Shown: positions 62,501-64,000 of the stretch, piece after piece
Layout of the letters: each line of letters begins with the position of its first letter
Numbering within the stretch: the first letter of the stretch is position 1
Source of the DNA: Phoronis australis
Lineage: Eukaryota > Phoronida > Phoronidae
Reading direction: 5' to 3'
Length of the DNA stretch: 64,000 nucleotides
Assembly (NCBI GenBank): GCA_002633005.1
Contig: NMRA01000237.1
Span: 184,769-248,768 of the forward strand
Notes under the pieces: generated by a model
Databases searched by the model: none
What the model saw: the letters and a program-made list of their open reading frames with translations, nothing else
What the model was told of the DNA's origin: nothing
Position numbers and translations under genes: made by a program

Positions 62501-64000
62501 TTTTAAGCCTATGAAAATTTATTATGGTAAGACTTCCTTTATAATAAACTGATCTACCAAAATTTTGGTACATTCGTCAGACCGTTTGCTTACCACAAAA
62601 TGTAATTATTTTCAGAGAAAACAGAATCTCCTGAATTCATCCGTCATCTGTCAGATTGGACATGCCGAGAGACAAAATCCATCCGCTTTGACTGCACTGT
62701 TTCTGGCCTGCCCATGCCAGAGGTCACATGGTTCATCGGAGAGCAGCAACTGCTTCCAGATGATCGCATCTCATTTGAGTCAACTCAAGTCTTGGACGGC
62801 ATGACCCACTCGCTCCATATAGCCTCGTGTGTTATGGAGGATTGTGGGATAGTGCGAGCTGTGGCCACTAACTGTGCTGGTGAAGCCGTGACTAAAGCCA
62901 ATCTGGTGGTGGAAAGTAGGTTTAACCTTAGCCATTTTTCAACTTTGAATATCAGGAACCAGGGTCTATTCTCTGTGCTCAGACTCAAGTTGTATCCAGA
63001 CTTGAAATTTGACCAATTGTAATGCCAGATTCGAGTACATATTTGCAAGCTGACTCGAAATATGTCATGTAAATGGTCAGTTGTCAAGCTGAGTTTTGAG
63101 TACAGAGATAGACCTTAAGTCCCGGCCTGTGTTCAGCTACTATATCTTAATAAGATCATGCAAGATCACGGTGTTGTAATGCATGGTCTAGAATCATGGA
63201 TTCTGGGAGAAAATAATTTGATGCTATGGAAAAATCGTGCAGCAAATATCTCGCCAATGACTTATGAAGCACACCTTGGAACTGATATTCAGTTGTAGTT
63301 GTCATATTTGGGCATGGGATAATTATCCAAAATCTGTGTGTTCTCCAAACAGAGGTTACATTCAGATATCTTAGCTCGTTTATTGACAGTTTCAGAAGAA
63401 TTAAGTTTAATCGCTATTTCATTTCATGTTGCCTTACCGAACTTTTATTATCATGCTGTGGTCTCATTAACTCCCCACACAGTGCAGAAGTTGCAAACTT
63501 CAAACTGGTGTCAGCTTAGTAGGAGTGAATCTTTCTGTTGAAGTAATCAGTCAACTACATTGAGTGTGTAGATGCTAGTTCTCCATTTTAAGAAACAAAG
63601 AGTTCCATCAACAAGCATGCACCAAAATCATGGGATTCCATGATGGCACTGCATGGGTCTTTAACGTCTTTGTTTGTTTGTAATATTCATAACATGAATA
63701 CATAAATTCTACGGGCTTAACATTTTCATTTCCTTCTTGTTATTATTACAGTGAAGAAAGAATCTCTCAAGTTCATCAAGAAACCCGAACCAGCAGAAGT
63801 ACTGGAGTACGACACAGTTCGCTTCGAATGTCAGGTGACGGGAAGACCTGAGCCAGTGATTCGCTGGTTCCGTGGTGAGACAGAGTTGTTTCCATCGGAC
63901 ACCATCACTATGGAGACTGTTGACAATGTCCATTCTCTGACTCTTACTCGTGTGAGAACAACAGATGCTGGTTTGTATTCTGTGAAGGCAACCAATGAGT
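1..64000 (+). CDS. Titin/Sallimus-like giant muscle protein gene, internal part (32 exons, both ends outside)
   Basis: Thirty-two plus-strand coding blocks join in one frame through AG/GT splice sites with compatible phases, giving about 8,800 residues. The order is: acidic 45-residue repeats, Ig, linker, Ig, linkers, two Igs, 45-residue repeats (2,893-residue exon), linker, SH3, two Igs, DFRxxL exons, Ig, 61-62-residue repeats, ten Igs. Intracellular I-set Igs with the pattern G-x-P-x-P-x-V-x-W and D-x-G-x-Y-x-x-x-A-x-N belong to the titin, twitchin, obscurin and Sallimus class. One SH3 among Igs and elastic-like repeats recalls insect Sallimus; obscurin is less likely because no RhoGEF-PH follows the SH3. 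Proteins of this class span or scaffold sarcomeres. The exact orthologue, start, stop, kinase and FnIII parts are not visible. Class assignment is firm; orthology is tentative. Confidence 0.88.
2725..3680 (+). repeat. Homogeneous 135-bp coding tandem repeats (45 residues each)
   Basis: The block beginning GAATCCTTTACAAAAGA recurs at 2861, 2996, 3131, 3266, 3401 and 3536, exactly 135 bases apart, with diverged relatives before (about 2726) and after (3671). Each unit encodes 45 residues of the form SFTKEQQQVI followed by PTDDLAPVAEH and SEQEISVELASADK. Units differ at only a few positions, whereas repeats elsewhere in the exon are strongly diverged. This indicates recent expansion or gene conversion inside the exon without loss of frame. 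Confidence 0.95.
5541..7503 (+). other. Intron 1, with degenerate tandem repeats
   Basis: No coding block continues the gene here. From about 5730 to 7340 the sequence is a degenerate tandem array of roughly 480 bases per unit. Recognisable landmarks are GCACCACCTAGTGG-like boxes near 6010, 6505, 6958 and 7325, CTCTATCTCC-like boxes near 5760, 6250 and 7100, and CCTCTGT-led boxes near 5905, 6375 and 6851. Confidence 0.7.
6045..6136 (+). repeat. Perfect 46-bp tandem duplication
   Basis: The 46 bases starting TTGTTTTTTGGCATCCGCCC at 6045 repeat exactly from 6091 to 6136. It lies inside the larger degenerate array of the intron and is its youngest visible change. Confidence 0.95.
7504..7578 (+). 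CDS. Exon 2: short charged linker
   Basis: A 75-base block between a TTTTTACAG acceptor and an AAAG|GTAAGT donor, phase 1 in and out. It encodes 25 residues rich in Lys, Glu and Val (VNKVEKEEITSVQ...). It joins the Ig of exon 1 to the Ig of exons 3-4. It has no recognisable fold; it reads as a skippable interdomain linker. Support is the good splice sites, matching phase and a composition like the other linkers. Confidence 0.75.
7579..8300 (+). other. Intron 2
   Basis: AT-rich intron. The 113-codon frame inside it (7752-8093) is hydrophobic, lacks splice context and does not resemble the gene. Nothing else recognised. Confidence 0.6.
8301..8422 (+). CDS. Exon 3: N-terminal half of Ig domain 2
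   Basis: Starts after GTCTTGTAG (phase 1) and ends at CAG|GTGGGT (phase 0). It encodes EAPLFIRKLDH, then the Cys of FECTVTG, the turn RPQPDITW and the core Trp, stopping directly after WYQ. This is the A-to-C strand half of an I-set Ig; the other half is exon 4. The intron sits just after the core Trp, a position used again in several other Igs of this gene. Confidence 0.9.
8423..8966 (+). other. Intron 3
   Basis: Phase-0 intron inside an Ig domain. No feature recognised. Confidence 0.6.
8967..9132 (+). CDS. Exon 4: C-terminal half of Ig domain 2
   Basis: Acceptor TTCATTCTAG, phase 0 in; donor GAGA|GTAAGA, phase 1 out. It encodes DQQKLEHSDHYVVRYDNGVC, the strand motif TLQI, the D-D-E-A-E-Y-M-C turn with the second Ig cysteine, and A-T-N-S-I-G. 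Together with exon 3 it makes a normal-length I-set Ig of about 95 residues with both core cysteines and the core Trp. Confidence 0.92.
9133..10237 (+). other. Intron 4, containing a candidate alternative last exon
   Basis: Apart from the block at 9608-9717 described separately, the intron is AT-rich with no other recognised feature. Confidence 0.6.
9608..9717 (+). CDS. Candidate alternative terminal exon with in-frame stop
   Basis: A strong acceptor (CTTTTTCTTCCTCCCAG) ends at 9607. In the phase required after exon 4 (phase 1) the frame stays open for 36 codons (KMWDTVEGLVLEEFF..., ending ETQPS) and closes with TGA at 9715-9717. An ATTAAA polyadenylation-type hexamer lies at 9971. Splicing exon 4 to this block would end the protein after Ig 2 and give a short isoform, as giant muscle genes are known to do. 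The open stretch is short enough to occur by chance, so this is a hypothesis. Confidence 0.35.
10238..10327 (+). CDS. Exon 5: acidic linker
   Basis: Acceptor GTCGTTTTAG, phase 1. Encodes about 30 residues (PELATESEPVQSQ, VVEVTQKTETKDVQ) of the same Glu/Thr/Val-rich composition as other linkers. The proposed donor ATAG|GTTGGC keeps phase 1 but is weak. If it is not used, the frame runs on to TAG at 10420-10422. The composition makes coding likely; the 3' limit is uncertain. Confidence 0.6.
   Translation, partial: SPNWLLKVNLSKVKWLKSHRKPRRKTSKP
11993..12560 (+). mobile_element. Diverged copy of the TTAA-flanked inverted-repeat element family
   Basis: Internal segments align with the element at 18197-18727. 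The stretch around 12075-12120 (ATATGCTATGCTTTATTCAC... TGTTGTTAGGAAT) matches 18288-18335, and the GTTGCATAAAA block near 12190 matches 18400-18420, in the same order. The terminal repeats are too eroded to fix the ends. Confidence 0.5.
14465..14633. mobile_element. Short non-autonomous element with hAT-like ends (relic)
   Basis: The left end reads CAGTGGCGGATTTAGGGG; the right end near 14613-14633 carries ATCCTGGATCCGCCTCAGCTG, which reverse-complements to a related GAGGCGGATCCAGGAT. CAGTGGCGGAT-type termini are typical of hAT-derived short elements. No clear 8-bp target duplication is visible, so the ends are approximate. Confidence 0.4.
14918..15066 (+). CDS. Exon 6: acidic linker
   Basis: Acceptor GATGTTGTAG, phase 1 in; donor GAG|GTTAGT, phase 0 out. 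Encodes 50 residues of alternating Glu and Val (AEPDSNVEIEVKTEV, then ESEATFVLEKEAEEQ and VVEAVTIE). No fold is recognised. It precedes Ig 3 and resembles the acidic linkers of exons 8 and 11. The phase-0 end matches only the phase-0 start of exon 7. Confidence 0.8.
15067..15903 (+). other. Intron 6, ending in a triplicated acceptor region
   Basis: Mostly AT-rich. The last 170 bases are three tandem copies of the branch-acceptor region (listed separately). Confidence 0.7.
15731..15923 (+). repeat. Three tandem ~64-bp copies of a splice-acceptor region
   Basis: Copies begin with (A/T)TTGGAAATG-like words at 15731, 15795 and 15860, 64-65 bases apart. Each is followed by a TGAC(T/C)CA word and a pyrimidine tract. 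Copy 1 ends CCTTTTCAG|GACGCCAAGCC, copy 2 has lost its AG (CCGTTTCCATG|AAATAAAG), and copy 3 ends CCCTTTCCAG|GAAACCAAGCC and is the one that opens exon 7. Copy 1 used in phase 0 would reach a TGA after 13 codons. Confidence 0.85.
15904..16228 (+). CDS. Exon 7: Ig domain 3
   Basis: Phase 0 in, AAAG|GTAATG phase 1 out. After a short linker (ETKPQDVVVEIREA) comes a complete I-set Ig: SPMFTIALNDITI, Cys in LECQVTG, core Trp in VSWFLDD, then PDDEGVYACKAVNEHG with the second Cys. The C-terminal VLVKG is the usual Ig-linker boundary. Both disulphide-position cysteines are kept. Confidence 0.95.
16229..16753 (+). other. Intron 7
   Basis: No feature recognised. Confidence 0.6.
16754..16863 (+). CDS. 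Exon 8: acidic linker
   Basis: Acceptor ATTAATCAG, phase 1 in; donor GAG|GTAGGA, phase 0 out. Encodes 37 residues (ELPETSEDLGPQ, TTEVSMTVPDVTEEEVV). It is paired with exon 9 in the same phase-1/0 then 0/1 arrangement as exons 6 and 7, which suggests that the linker-Ig exon pair was duplicated. Confidence 0.8.
16864..17696 (+). other. Intron 8
   Basis: No feature recognised; ORFs inside it have no splice context. Confidence 0.6.
17697..18018 (+). CDS. Exon 9: Ig domain 4
   Basis: Acceptor TGTATATTCAG, phase 0 in; donor AGAG|GTAATT, phase 1 out. A short VVEEKIVQSKVEG linker leads to APTFTVPLKNVEV and a full I-set Ig. The first core cysteine is replaced (LLLETVVTG instead of a LxC pattern), while Trp in VSWYLDEE and the second Cys in GVYECRAVNEFG are kept. 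The domain is close to Ig 3 in sequence and exon phase, as expected for a tandem duplicate. Confidence 0.95.
18019..19215 (+). other. Intron 9 with an inverted-repeat element
   Basis: Contains the 0.53-kb element at 18197-18727. The rest is AT-rich. Confidence 0.65.
18197..18727. mobile_element. TTAA-flanked inverted-repeat element (piggyBac-like MITE), most complete copy
   Basis: The left end AAGGTTATGTAGGACC and the right end GGTCCTACATAACCTT are inverted copies. Related copies lie at 11993-12560, 46690-46884 and 51620-52136. In the last two copies the ends adjoin TTAA, which fits the target-site choice of piggyBac-type transposases. No transposase frame is present, so it is non-autonomous. 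Confidence 0.7.
19216..27894 (+). CDS. Exon 10: giant 8,679-base exon of 45-residue KEQ repeats
   Basis: Acceptor CAACACATAG at 19215 and donor AAAG|GTACAA at 27894 give phase 1 in and out and 2,893 residues with no stop. The exon is nearly all 45-residue units, about 64 by length, from the first FVDEQ near its start. The consensus is (F/Y)VKEQ, then PQED, VPETETD, SSEQDVDVSLERT and ES. The same 45-residue register and KEQ signature occur in exon 1, so the two exons share ancestry. The sequence is strongly acidic and has no recognisable globular fold or membrane segment. Inferred role: extended spacer or elastic segment between Ig 4 and the SH3 region. A phase-symmetric exon of this size could be skipped whole. 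Confidence 0.92.
21045..25107 (+). repeat. Higher-order coding repeat of 810 bp (six 45-residue units)
   Basis: The landmark GATGA(A/G)TC encoding DES, found only in this unit type, occurs at 21045, 21861, 22668, 23478, 24288 and 25098, at spacings of 816, 807, 810, 810 and 810. Each period holds six distinct 45-residue units, including one with SAAEDVVIDYKKH and one with EQFSGVDIEVSF. The three periods between about 21.9 and 24.6 kb are very similar in DNA; the outer ones are diverged. The 807 spacing comes from loss of one codon in a KEEE unit. Confidence 0.92.
27895..28743 (+). other. Intron 10
   Basis: Pyrimidine-rich and AT-rich; no coding block or repeat recognised. Confidence 0.6.
28744..28977 (+). 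CDS. Exon 11: acidic linker before the SH3
   Basis: Acceptor TATTCTTAAAG, phase 1; donor ACTG|GTGAGT, phase 1. Encodes 78 residues (DVIETFPEVTEAQPE, VVDLDVLDAPTEAG, HLTAEQEERPLMETTEATEE, VIEFVFDDVVVSEKQTG). The Glu/Val/Thr bias matches the giant exons but the 45-residue register is not obvious. No fold is recognised. Phase-symmetric and therefore skippable. Confidence 0.82.
29182..29476. mobile_element. Foldback-type MITE with ~65-bp inverted ends
   Basis: The left arm 29182-29250 (GAATAGATTAGATAATCAC through CTGGTCCGCC) is matched by the reverse complement of the right arm 29410-29476 (GGCGGACCAAG through GTGATTATCTTCTATTC), with few mismatches. The unpaired centre is about 160 bases and does not code. 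Long arms with a short spacer mark a MITE or foldback element. Confidence 0.8.
29859..30229. mobile_element. Short DNA element with 24-bp TIRs (CACAGGGTGTCCC type)
   Basis: Ends AACACAGGGTGTCCCAAAA at 29859 and its near-exact inverse TTTTGGGACATCCTGTGTT finishing at 30229. Only one mismatch is seen in 24 bases. GGGTGTCCCAAAA termini are common in mariner-like elements. A target duplication is not obvious and no full transposase is present. Confidence 0.7.
30295..30549 (+). CDS. Exon 12: SH3 domain
   Basis: Acceptor CTTGCATGCAG, phase 1; donor GAGA|GTAAGA, phase 1; 85 residues. After DTPEAVYVA the sequence shows SH3 hallmarks: AVSQYNAQ in place of the ALYDY box, a LQAGEKVLVLDD strand-turn, the WW pair in DWWLAQ, and WAPAMYLQPLD at the G-W-x-P-x-x-Y position. 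A charged tail (RRLEEVVKLTAEDLHAD) follows. SH3 domains bind proline-rich peptides. No RhoGEF-PH follows, which argues against obscurin. The FxxGE-like LQAGE and the final Pro and Tyr are present, so ligand binding is plausible. Confidence 0.92.
30550..31084 (+). other. Intron 12
   Basis: No feature recognised. Confidence 0.6.
31085..31420 (+). CDS. Exon 13: Ig domain 5 (first after SH3)
   Basis: Acceptor CTTCTTCCAG, phase 1; donor GAAG|GTGATT, phase 1. It opens with an acidic SDSDEVPASP linker containing an S-D-S-D-E patch that resembles a CK2 site. A complete I-set Ig follows: RPHFILPLQSQYI, Cys in KFLCKVAG, TPTPHVTWFKE with the core Trp, then PEDAGIYTVAAKNEVG. The second canonical Cys position is Val; cysteines instead lie in DDNTC and GSACSS. 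Confidence 0.94.
31421..32877 (+). other. Intron 13 with a 23-bp minisatellite
   Basis: AT-rich, ending in the minisatellite at 32616-32854 that runs to within 24 bases of the next exon. Small open frames near 31746-32465 show no splice-compatible coding. Confidence 0.7.
32616..32854 (+). repeat. 23-bp minisatellite beside a splice acceptor
   Basis: About ten units of consensus ATCCCTGACCAATATGTATT plus AAT. Most are exactly 23 bases long, with one compressed or disrupted stretch near 32708-32750. Units differ by a few substitutions. The array occupies the normal place of the branch site and pyrimidine tract of the acceptor at 32877. Confidence 0.92.
32878..32981 (+). CDS. Exon 14: N-terminal part of Ig domain 6
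   Basis: Acceptor TATAACCCAG, phase 1; donor GAG|GTAAGA, phase 0. Encodes GVGAPTFKYKPKFQQVEAGE, then ALFECALTAAQVPE. The start pattern and Cys fit an I-set Ig, but the usual G-x-P-x-P turn is replaced by TAAQVPE. The core Trp is in exon 15. The acceptor's pyrimidine tract is poor because the minisatellite abuts it. Confidence 0.85.
32982..34023 (+). other. Intron 14
   Basis: A 31-base sequence beginning ACAGTCCAGGACTAATT at 33777 recurs with changes at 33844, a local direct duplication of 67-base period. Otherwise nothing recognised. Confidence 0.6.
34024..34222 (+). CDS. Exon 15: C-terminal part of Ig domain 6
   Basis: Acceptor TATATCTTCCAG, phase 0; donor CAGCG|GTGGGT, phase 1. Begins VQWYHNDHLISFDDY with the core Trp, then a long SNETN-like loop region, HTVSLALQQVRPENSGAYKV and CTTEQGEATMTVSLIVS. 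It completes the Ig begun in exon 14. Confidence 0.9.
34223..34904 (+). other. Intron 15 with a small inverted-repeat element
   Basis: AT-rich; holds the ~100-base element at 34741-34842. Confidence 0.6.
34741..34842. mobile_element. ~100-bp inverted-repeat element (AGGGGAAAGTGGGG ends)
   Basis: AGGGGAAAGTGGGG at 34741-34754 is mirrored by CCCCACTCTCCCCT at 34829-34842 (one mismatch in 14). The inside is non-coding. It resembles a very short MITE; a chance hairpin cannot be excluded. Confidence 0.55.
34905..35037 (+). CDS. Exon 16: linker with two DFRxxL motifs
   Basis: Acceptor TTTTATCAG, phase 1; donor ATCGA|GTGAGT, phase 2. Encodes ETQKATTDFRDKLQRAHVK, then VVEKSSSRRSSQIEQ and LDFRDHLREIE. 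It contains DFRDKL and DFRDHL, matching the DFRxxL motif by which smooth-muscle myosin light chain kinase binds actin filaments. The second is preceded by a basic serine patch, RRSS, a PKA-type site by pattern. Its composition is basic, unlike the acidic repeats. Actin binding is inferred from motif identity. Confidence 0.88.
35038..36924 (+). other. Intron 16
   Basis: Phase-2 intron of 1.9 kb. No further DFRxxL exon was seen; no repeat recognised. Confidence 0.6.
36925..37005 (+). CDS. Exon 17: linker with a third DFRxxL motif
   Basis: Acceptor TAACTCACAG, phase 2; donor CGAAT|GTAAGT, phase 2. Encodes EKIRFGTRRSLTEQ then IDFRYLLKPVPKR. The DFRYLL motif is preceded by RRS-LTEQ, which aligns with RRS-SQIEQ before the second motif of exon 16, so the module is a repeat. 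It is followed by a basic KPVPKR tail. Both phase-2 junctions are unusual for this gene and fit exons 16 and 18 exactly. Confidence 0.88.
37006..37805 (+). other. Intron 17
   Basis: Contains a run of ten G near 37180. The open frame at 37429-37647 has no splice context. Nothing else recognised. Confidence 0.6.
37806..38116 (+). CDS. Exon 18: Ig domain 7
   Basis: Acceptor TTGTTTTCTAG, phase 2; donor GAAG|GTATGT, phase 1. A short QEPIPVSDE linker leads to APFFTVVPNSAHV and a full I-set Ig: LTLTVTGNPQPEVTWYHD, GEWTVELAEAFPEDAGLY and TAIAFNQAG. Neither canonical core cysteine is present (Leu/Thr and Ala in their places), so it cannot form the usual disulphide, as in many cytosolic titin-type Igs. 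Confidence 0.94.
38117..39035 (+). other. Intron 18 with a hairpin
   Basis: A 14-base perfect inverted repeat, CATTTCACTGAGGA at 38627-38640 and TCCTCAGTGAAATG at 38684-38697, extends with mismatches on both sides to about 38612-38712. No other feature recognised. Confidence 0.6.
39036..45495 (+). CDS. Exon 19: giant acidic exon with 61-62-residue repeats, ending in half an Ig
   Basis: Acceptor CTATTTTGTCAG, phase 1; donor ACTTG|GTGAGA, phase 2; about 2,150 residues. The first and last thirds are diverged acidic sequence rich in Glu, Val, Ser, Thr and Pro. The middle (about 41.4-43.0 kb) is a tandem array of 61-62-residue units with GSEDRKPTEIIVPIPQ, then ESQQITLKFAVDKPA and a LEELD-type end. 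This repeat is unrelated in length and motif to the KEQ repeats of exons 1 and 10. An EEFFDAETIESDS patch near 44934 echoes the EEFFDAEES of exon 1. The end (about 45397-45495) is the start of Ig 8, TPPEFLTPLAEQEV to PLPEITW, with the intron splitting the Trp codon. The N at 42098 interrupts one unit. Confidence 0.92.
41461..43000 (+). repeat. 183-186-bp coding tandem repeats (61-62 residues), with an assembly gap
   Basis: Units carrying VGSEDRKPTEIIVPIPQQ start near 41461, 41647, 41830, 42013, then after the N near 42100, 42286, 42472, 42655 and 42841. The segment 41463-42097 and the segment 42099-42918 begin and end with the same words (CGAGTGTACAAATTGA and CACAGCAATTGACTGAA) and contain the same unit types in the same order, the second having one extra unit. 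Confidence 0.9.
42098..42098. other. Single N: likely scaffold join
   Basis: The only ambiguous base in the window. It falls in the middle of a repeat unit (LTE before, SVQIEVG after) and about 40 residues of the expected unit are missing. The frame happens to be kept. This looks like a gap placeholder between contigs rather than a sequenced base. Confidence 0.85.
45800..45981 (+). CDS. Exon 20: second half of Ig domain 8
   Basis: Acceptor TATCTCCACTAG, phase 2; donor TATG|GTATGT, phase 1; the preceding intron is only 304 bases. Completes the Trp codon and encodes YKDGELITVSDHYMVL, NDGTCSLVITSVTFDDDAEY and TCVAHNDSGTVSCTADLFV. The second core Cys is present. It joins the half-Ig at the end of exon 19. 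Confidence 0.93.
45982..46398 (+). other. Intron 20
   Basis: No feature recognised. Confidence 0.6.
46399..46546 (+). CDS. Exon 21: N-terminal half of Ig domain 9
   Basis: Acceptor TATTATACAG, phase 1; donor TTTGT|GTATGT, phase 2. Encodes GKPPSFSKELTDQRVTVGD, Cys in TLQCEIKG, KPTPSITWLRDGQPLTG and KRF. The second half is exon 22. A donor two bases earlier (GTGTAT) would break the frame, so GTATGT is chosen. Confidence 0.92.
46547..47227 (+). other. Intron 21 with a truncated TTAA-type element
   Basis: Carries the element end at 46690-46884. The rest shows nothing. Confidence 0.6.
46690..46884. mobile_element. Truncated copy of the TTAA-flanked element
   Basis: The sequence GTAGAGTCCTACATAACC at 46865-46882, followed by TTAA, is the inverted end of the family at 18197. 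The upstream part (CCAAATTTAGCCAAATTTTG, and CTAACAGTATTTGTGAGAACAG) matches the reverse complement of that element's left half. The other end is missing. Confidence 0.6.
47228..47643 (+). CDS. Exon 22: second half of Ig 9 plus complete Ig 10
   Basis: Acceptor GCATTTTTAG, phase 2; donor CAAG|GTTTGT, phase 1. First comes STLSKDVATLTI, CSSDDEGNYTVKLSNELG and ECTAELLVD, completing Ig 9. Directly after, APYFPIPMDNVKTV begins Ig 10: Cys in IFSCFPAG, NPVPEVSWLVSGMPV, TATLEVSDVSLDDAEMTYCC and LASNLEGEAKTTASLTVQ. It is the only exon here with two Igs fused without an intron, suggesting intron loss at a domain boundary. Confidence 0.95.
48665..48765 (+). CDS. Candidate alternative terminal exon with hydrophobic tail
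   Basis: A strong acceptor CTGTTTTCATTTCAG ends at 48664. In phase 1, as needed after exon 22, it reads VMPVEMAQMQPDPSMY followed by VLVMCVLILHVLNSLIS and TAA at 48763-48765. AATAAA occurs at 49968. An internal GTACGT at 48708 would leave phase 2, which does not fit exon 23. It could end an isoform after Ig 10 with a hydrophobic C-terminus; the short frame may equally be chance. Confidence 0.3.
51448..51479. repeat. Near-perfect 32-bp palindrome
   Basis: TTTTACCCAACAACGTTG continues into a matching GTTTGTCGGGTAAAA arm, allowing a hairpin with almost no loop. A smaller inverted pair, CGCAAG and CTTGCG, flanks GCCC-rich sequence just before (about 51398-51419). Function unknown. Confidence 0.6.
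51620..52136. mobile_element. TTAA-flanked inverted-repeat element, full-length copy
   Basis: Begins TTAAGGTTATGTAGAACC near 51621 and ends TCTAGGGTCCCATGCAACC followed by TTAA near 52133-52136. TTAA flanks both ends. Its interior matches the reverse complement of the copy at 18197, so it lies in the opposite orientation. Non-coding. Confidence 0.7.
52701..52979 (+). CDS. Exon 23: Ig domain 11
   Basis: Acceptor TTTAATCACCAG, phase 1; donor GCAG|GTTTGT, phase 1. A 93-residue Ig with hardly any linker: VPAKILGGPSIIEISKGED, IPFDIIGQPVPEVTWFKDG, FSTALTIKNADKEDAGTY and TVHVENEAGKDDY. Both canonical cysteine positions are replaced. One domain, one phase-symmetric exon. Confidence 0.94.
52980..55702 (+). 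other. Intron 23
   Basis: 2.7 kb, AT-rich. Around 53098-53160 it shares TATGGTAAAGT...TTTGAACAAAAAT with 50650-50690 of intron 22, a dispersed repeat of unknown type. Nothing else recognised. Confidence 0.55.
55703..55990 (+). CDS. Exon 24: Ig domain 12
   Basis: Acceptor TTTCTATTAAG, phase 1; donor ACAG|GTGATA, phase 1. Encodes GIGNIPEFLMTVETQDVTD, FSVEVVGEPKPEVFWELNG, HHLEIYDVTAADAGDY and VAIAENPLGRV. The core Trp is kept; both core cysteines are missing. Phase-symmetric single-domain exon. Confidence 0.94.
55991..56332 (+). other. Intron 24
   Basis: No feature recognised. Confidence 0.6.
56333..56644 (+). CDS. Exon 25: Ig domain 13
   Basis: Acceptor GATGTTTTAG, phase 1; donor CCTG|GTGAGA, phase 1. 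Linker AKPEQAEPLE, then APTFIVAIQTAETGEG, Cys in EFNCAASG, HPSPRILWYKDGKEL, STLRVEPVLEEHVGVY and TAEAVNEAGKTECTAEL. It is the most GC-rich exon of the window, clearly above its introns. Confidence 0.95.
56645..57274 (+). other. Intron 25
   Basis: No feature recognised. Confidence 0.6.
57275..57397 (+). CDS. Exon 26: N-terminal half of Ig domain 14
   Basis: Acceptor GTTTCTTCCAG, phase 1; donor GAAG|GTATTG, phase 1. Encodes EPEEPTILVAPEFTKVPETV, HAKEKDTASVIVRVTG and EPRPE, ending just before the core Trp. The first core Cys is replaced by Val. Exon 27 supplies the rest after a 2.5-kb intron. Confidence 0.88.
57398..59943 (+). other. Intron 26 with a 41-bp triplication
   Basis: Long AT-rich intron splitting an Ig. 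Holds three exact 41-base tandem copies at 58122-58244. No other coding block fits between the two halves. Confidence 0.65.
58122..58244 (+). repeat. Three perfect tandem copies of a 41-bp unit
   Basis: The unit beginning AGCTAAGTGATTATTAGTGC starts at 58122, 58163 and 58204 and is repeated without a mismatch. Perfect identity means recent origin; copy number is probably variable between individuals. Confidence 0.96.
59944..60123 (+). CDS. Exon 27: C-terminal half of Ig domain 14
   Basis: Acceptor CCCATCTACATAG, phase 1; donor AAAG|GTATCC, phase 1. Encodes VLWFRNDEPLEASLQYHI, TYCFEINVCDMSDSGVY and TAVAKNIAGEVSTNIPVVV. It joins EPRPE of exon 26 to give the usual P-E-V-x-W turn. Because both junctions are phase 1, this half-domain could be skipped in frame, which would destroy the fold. 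Confidence 0.9.
60124..60557 (+). other. Intron 27
   Basis: No feature recognised. Confidence 0.6.
60558..60655 (+). CDS. Exon 28: linker and first strand of Ig domain 15
   Basis: Acceptor TTGCTCCTTCAG, phase 1; donor CAG|GTAACT, phase 0. Encodes a charged linker (EIDREARLTESPLVLRHVEE) and NPPVFTQTLTDQ, the A strand of the next Ig. This Ig is cut into three exons (28, 29, 30), the most fragmented in the window. Confidence 0.85.
60656..61130 (+). other. Intron 28
   Basis: No feature recognised. Confidence 0.6.
61131..61207 (+). CDS. Exon 29: middle of Ig domain 15
   Basis: Acceptor GTTGAATTTCAG, phase 0; donor TTGAG|GTACGG, phase 2. Only 77 bases: NVTEGGNLKLSCVV, then CGVPRPDVTWLR. It includes the first core Cys and the core Trp. 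The phases fit only exons 28 and 30. Confidence 0.88.
61208..62014 (+). other. Intron 29
   Basis: No feature recognised. Confidence 0.6.
62015..62181 (+). CDS. Exon 30: C-terminal half of Ig domain 15
   Basis: Acceptor TACTTTTCCACAG, phase 2; donor CTTG|GTAAGA, phase 1. Encodes HDQVIPAGDLVSMTREGD, CVLIVRRMTENIGGAY and TCRAVNSAGESTTSAHVTV, with the second core Cys. Confidence 0.92.
62182..62615 (+). other. Intron 30
   Basis: No feature recognised. Confidence 0.6.
62616..62915 (+). CDS. Exon 31: Ig domain 16
   Basis: Acceptor TAATTATTTTCAG, phase 1; donor GAAA|GTAGGT, phase 1. Encodes EKTESPEFIRHLSDWTC, RFDCTVSGLPMPEVTWFIG, MTHSLHIASCVMEDCGIVRA and VATNCAGEAVTKANLVVE. The usual D-x-G-x-Y is altered to EDCGIVR, with Val-Arg where Tyr normally stands, and there are extra cysteines. 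Phase-symmetric single-domain exon. Confidence 0.93.
62916..63751 (+). other. Intron 31
   Basis: No feature recognised. Confidence 0.6.
63752..64000 (+). CDS. Exon 32 (3' cut by window): Ig domain 17
   Basis: Acceptor TTATTATTACAG, phase 1, open to the end of the window. Encodes MKKESLKFIKKPEPAEVLE, Cys in FECQVTG, RPEPVIRWFRGETEL, VHSLTLTRVRTTDAGLY and SVKATNE. The last strand lies outside. The gene therefore continues with more domains downstream. Confidence 0.93.
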
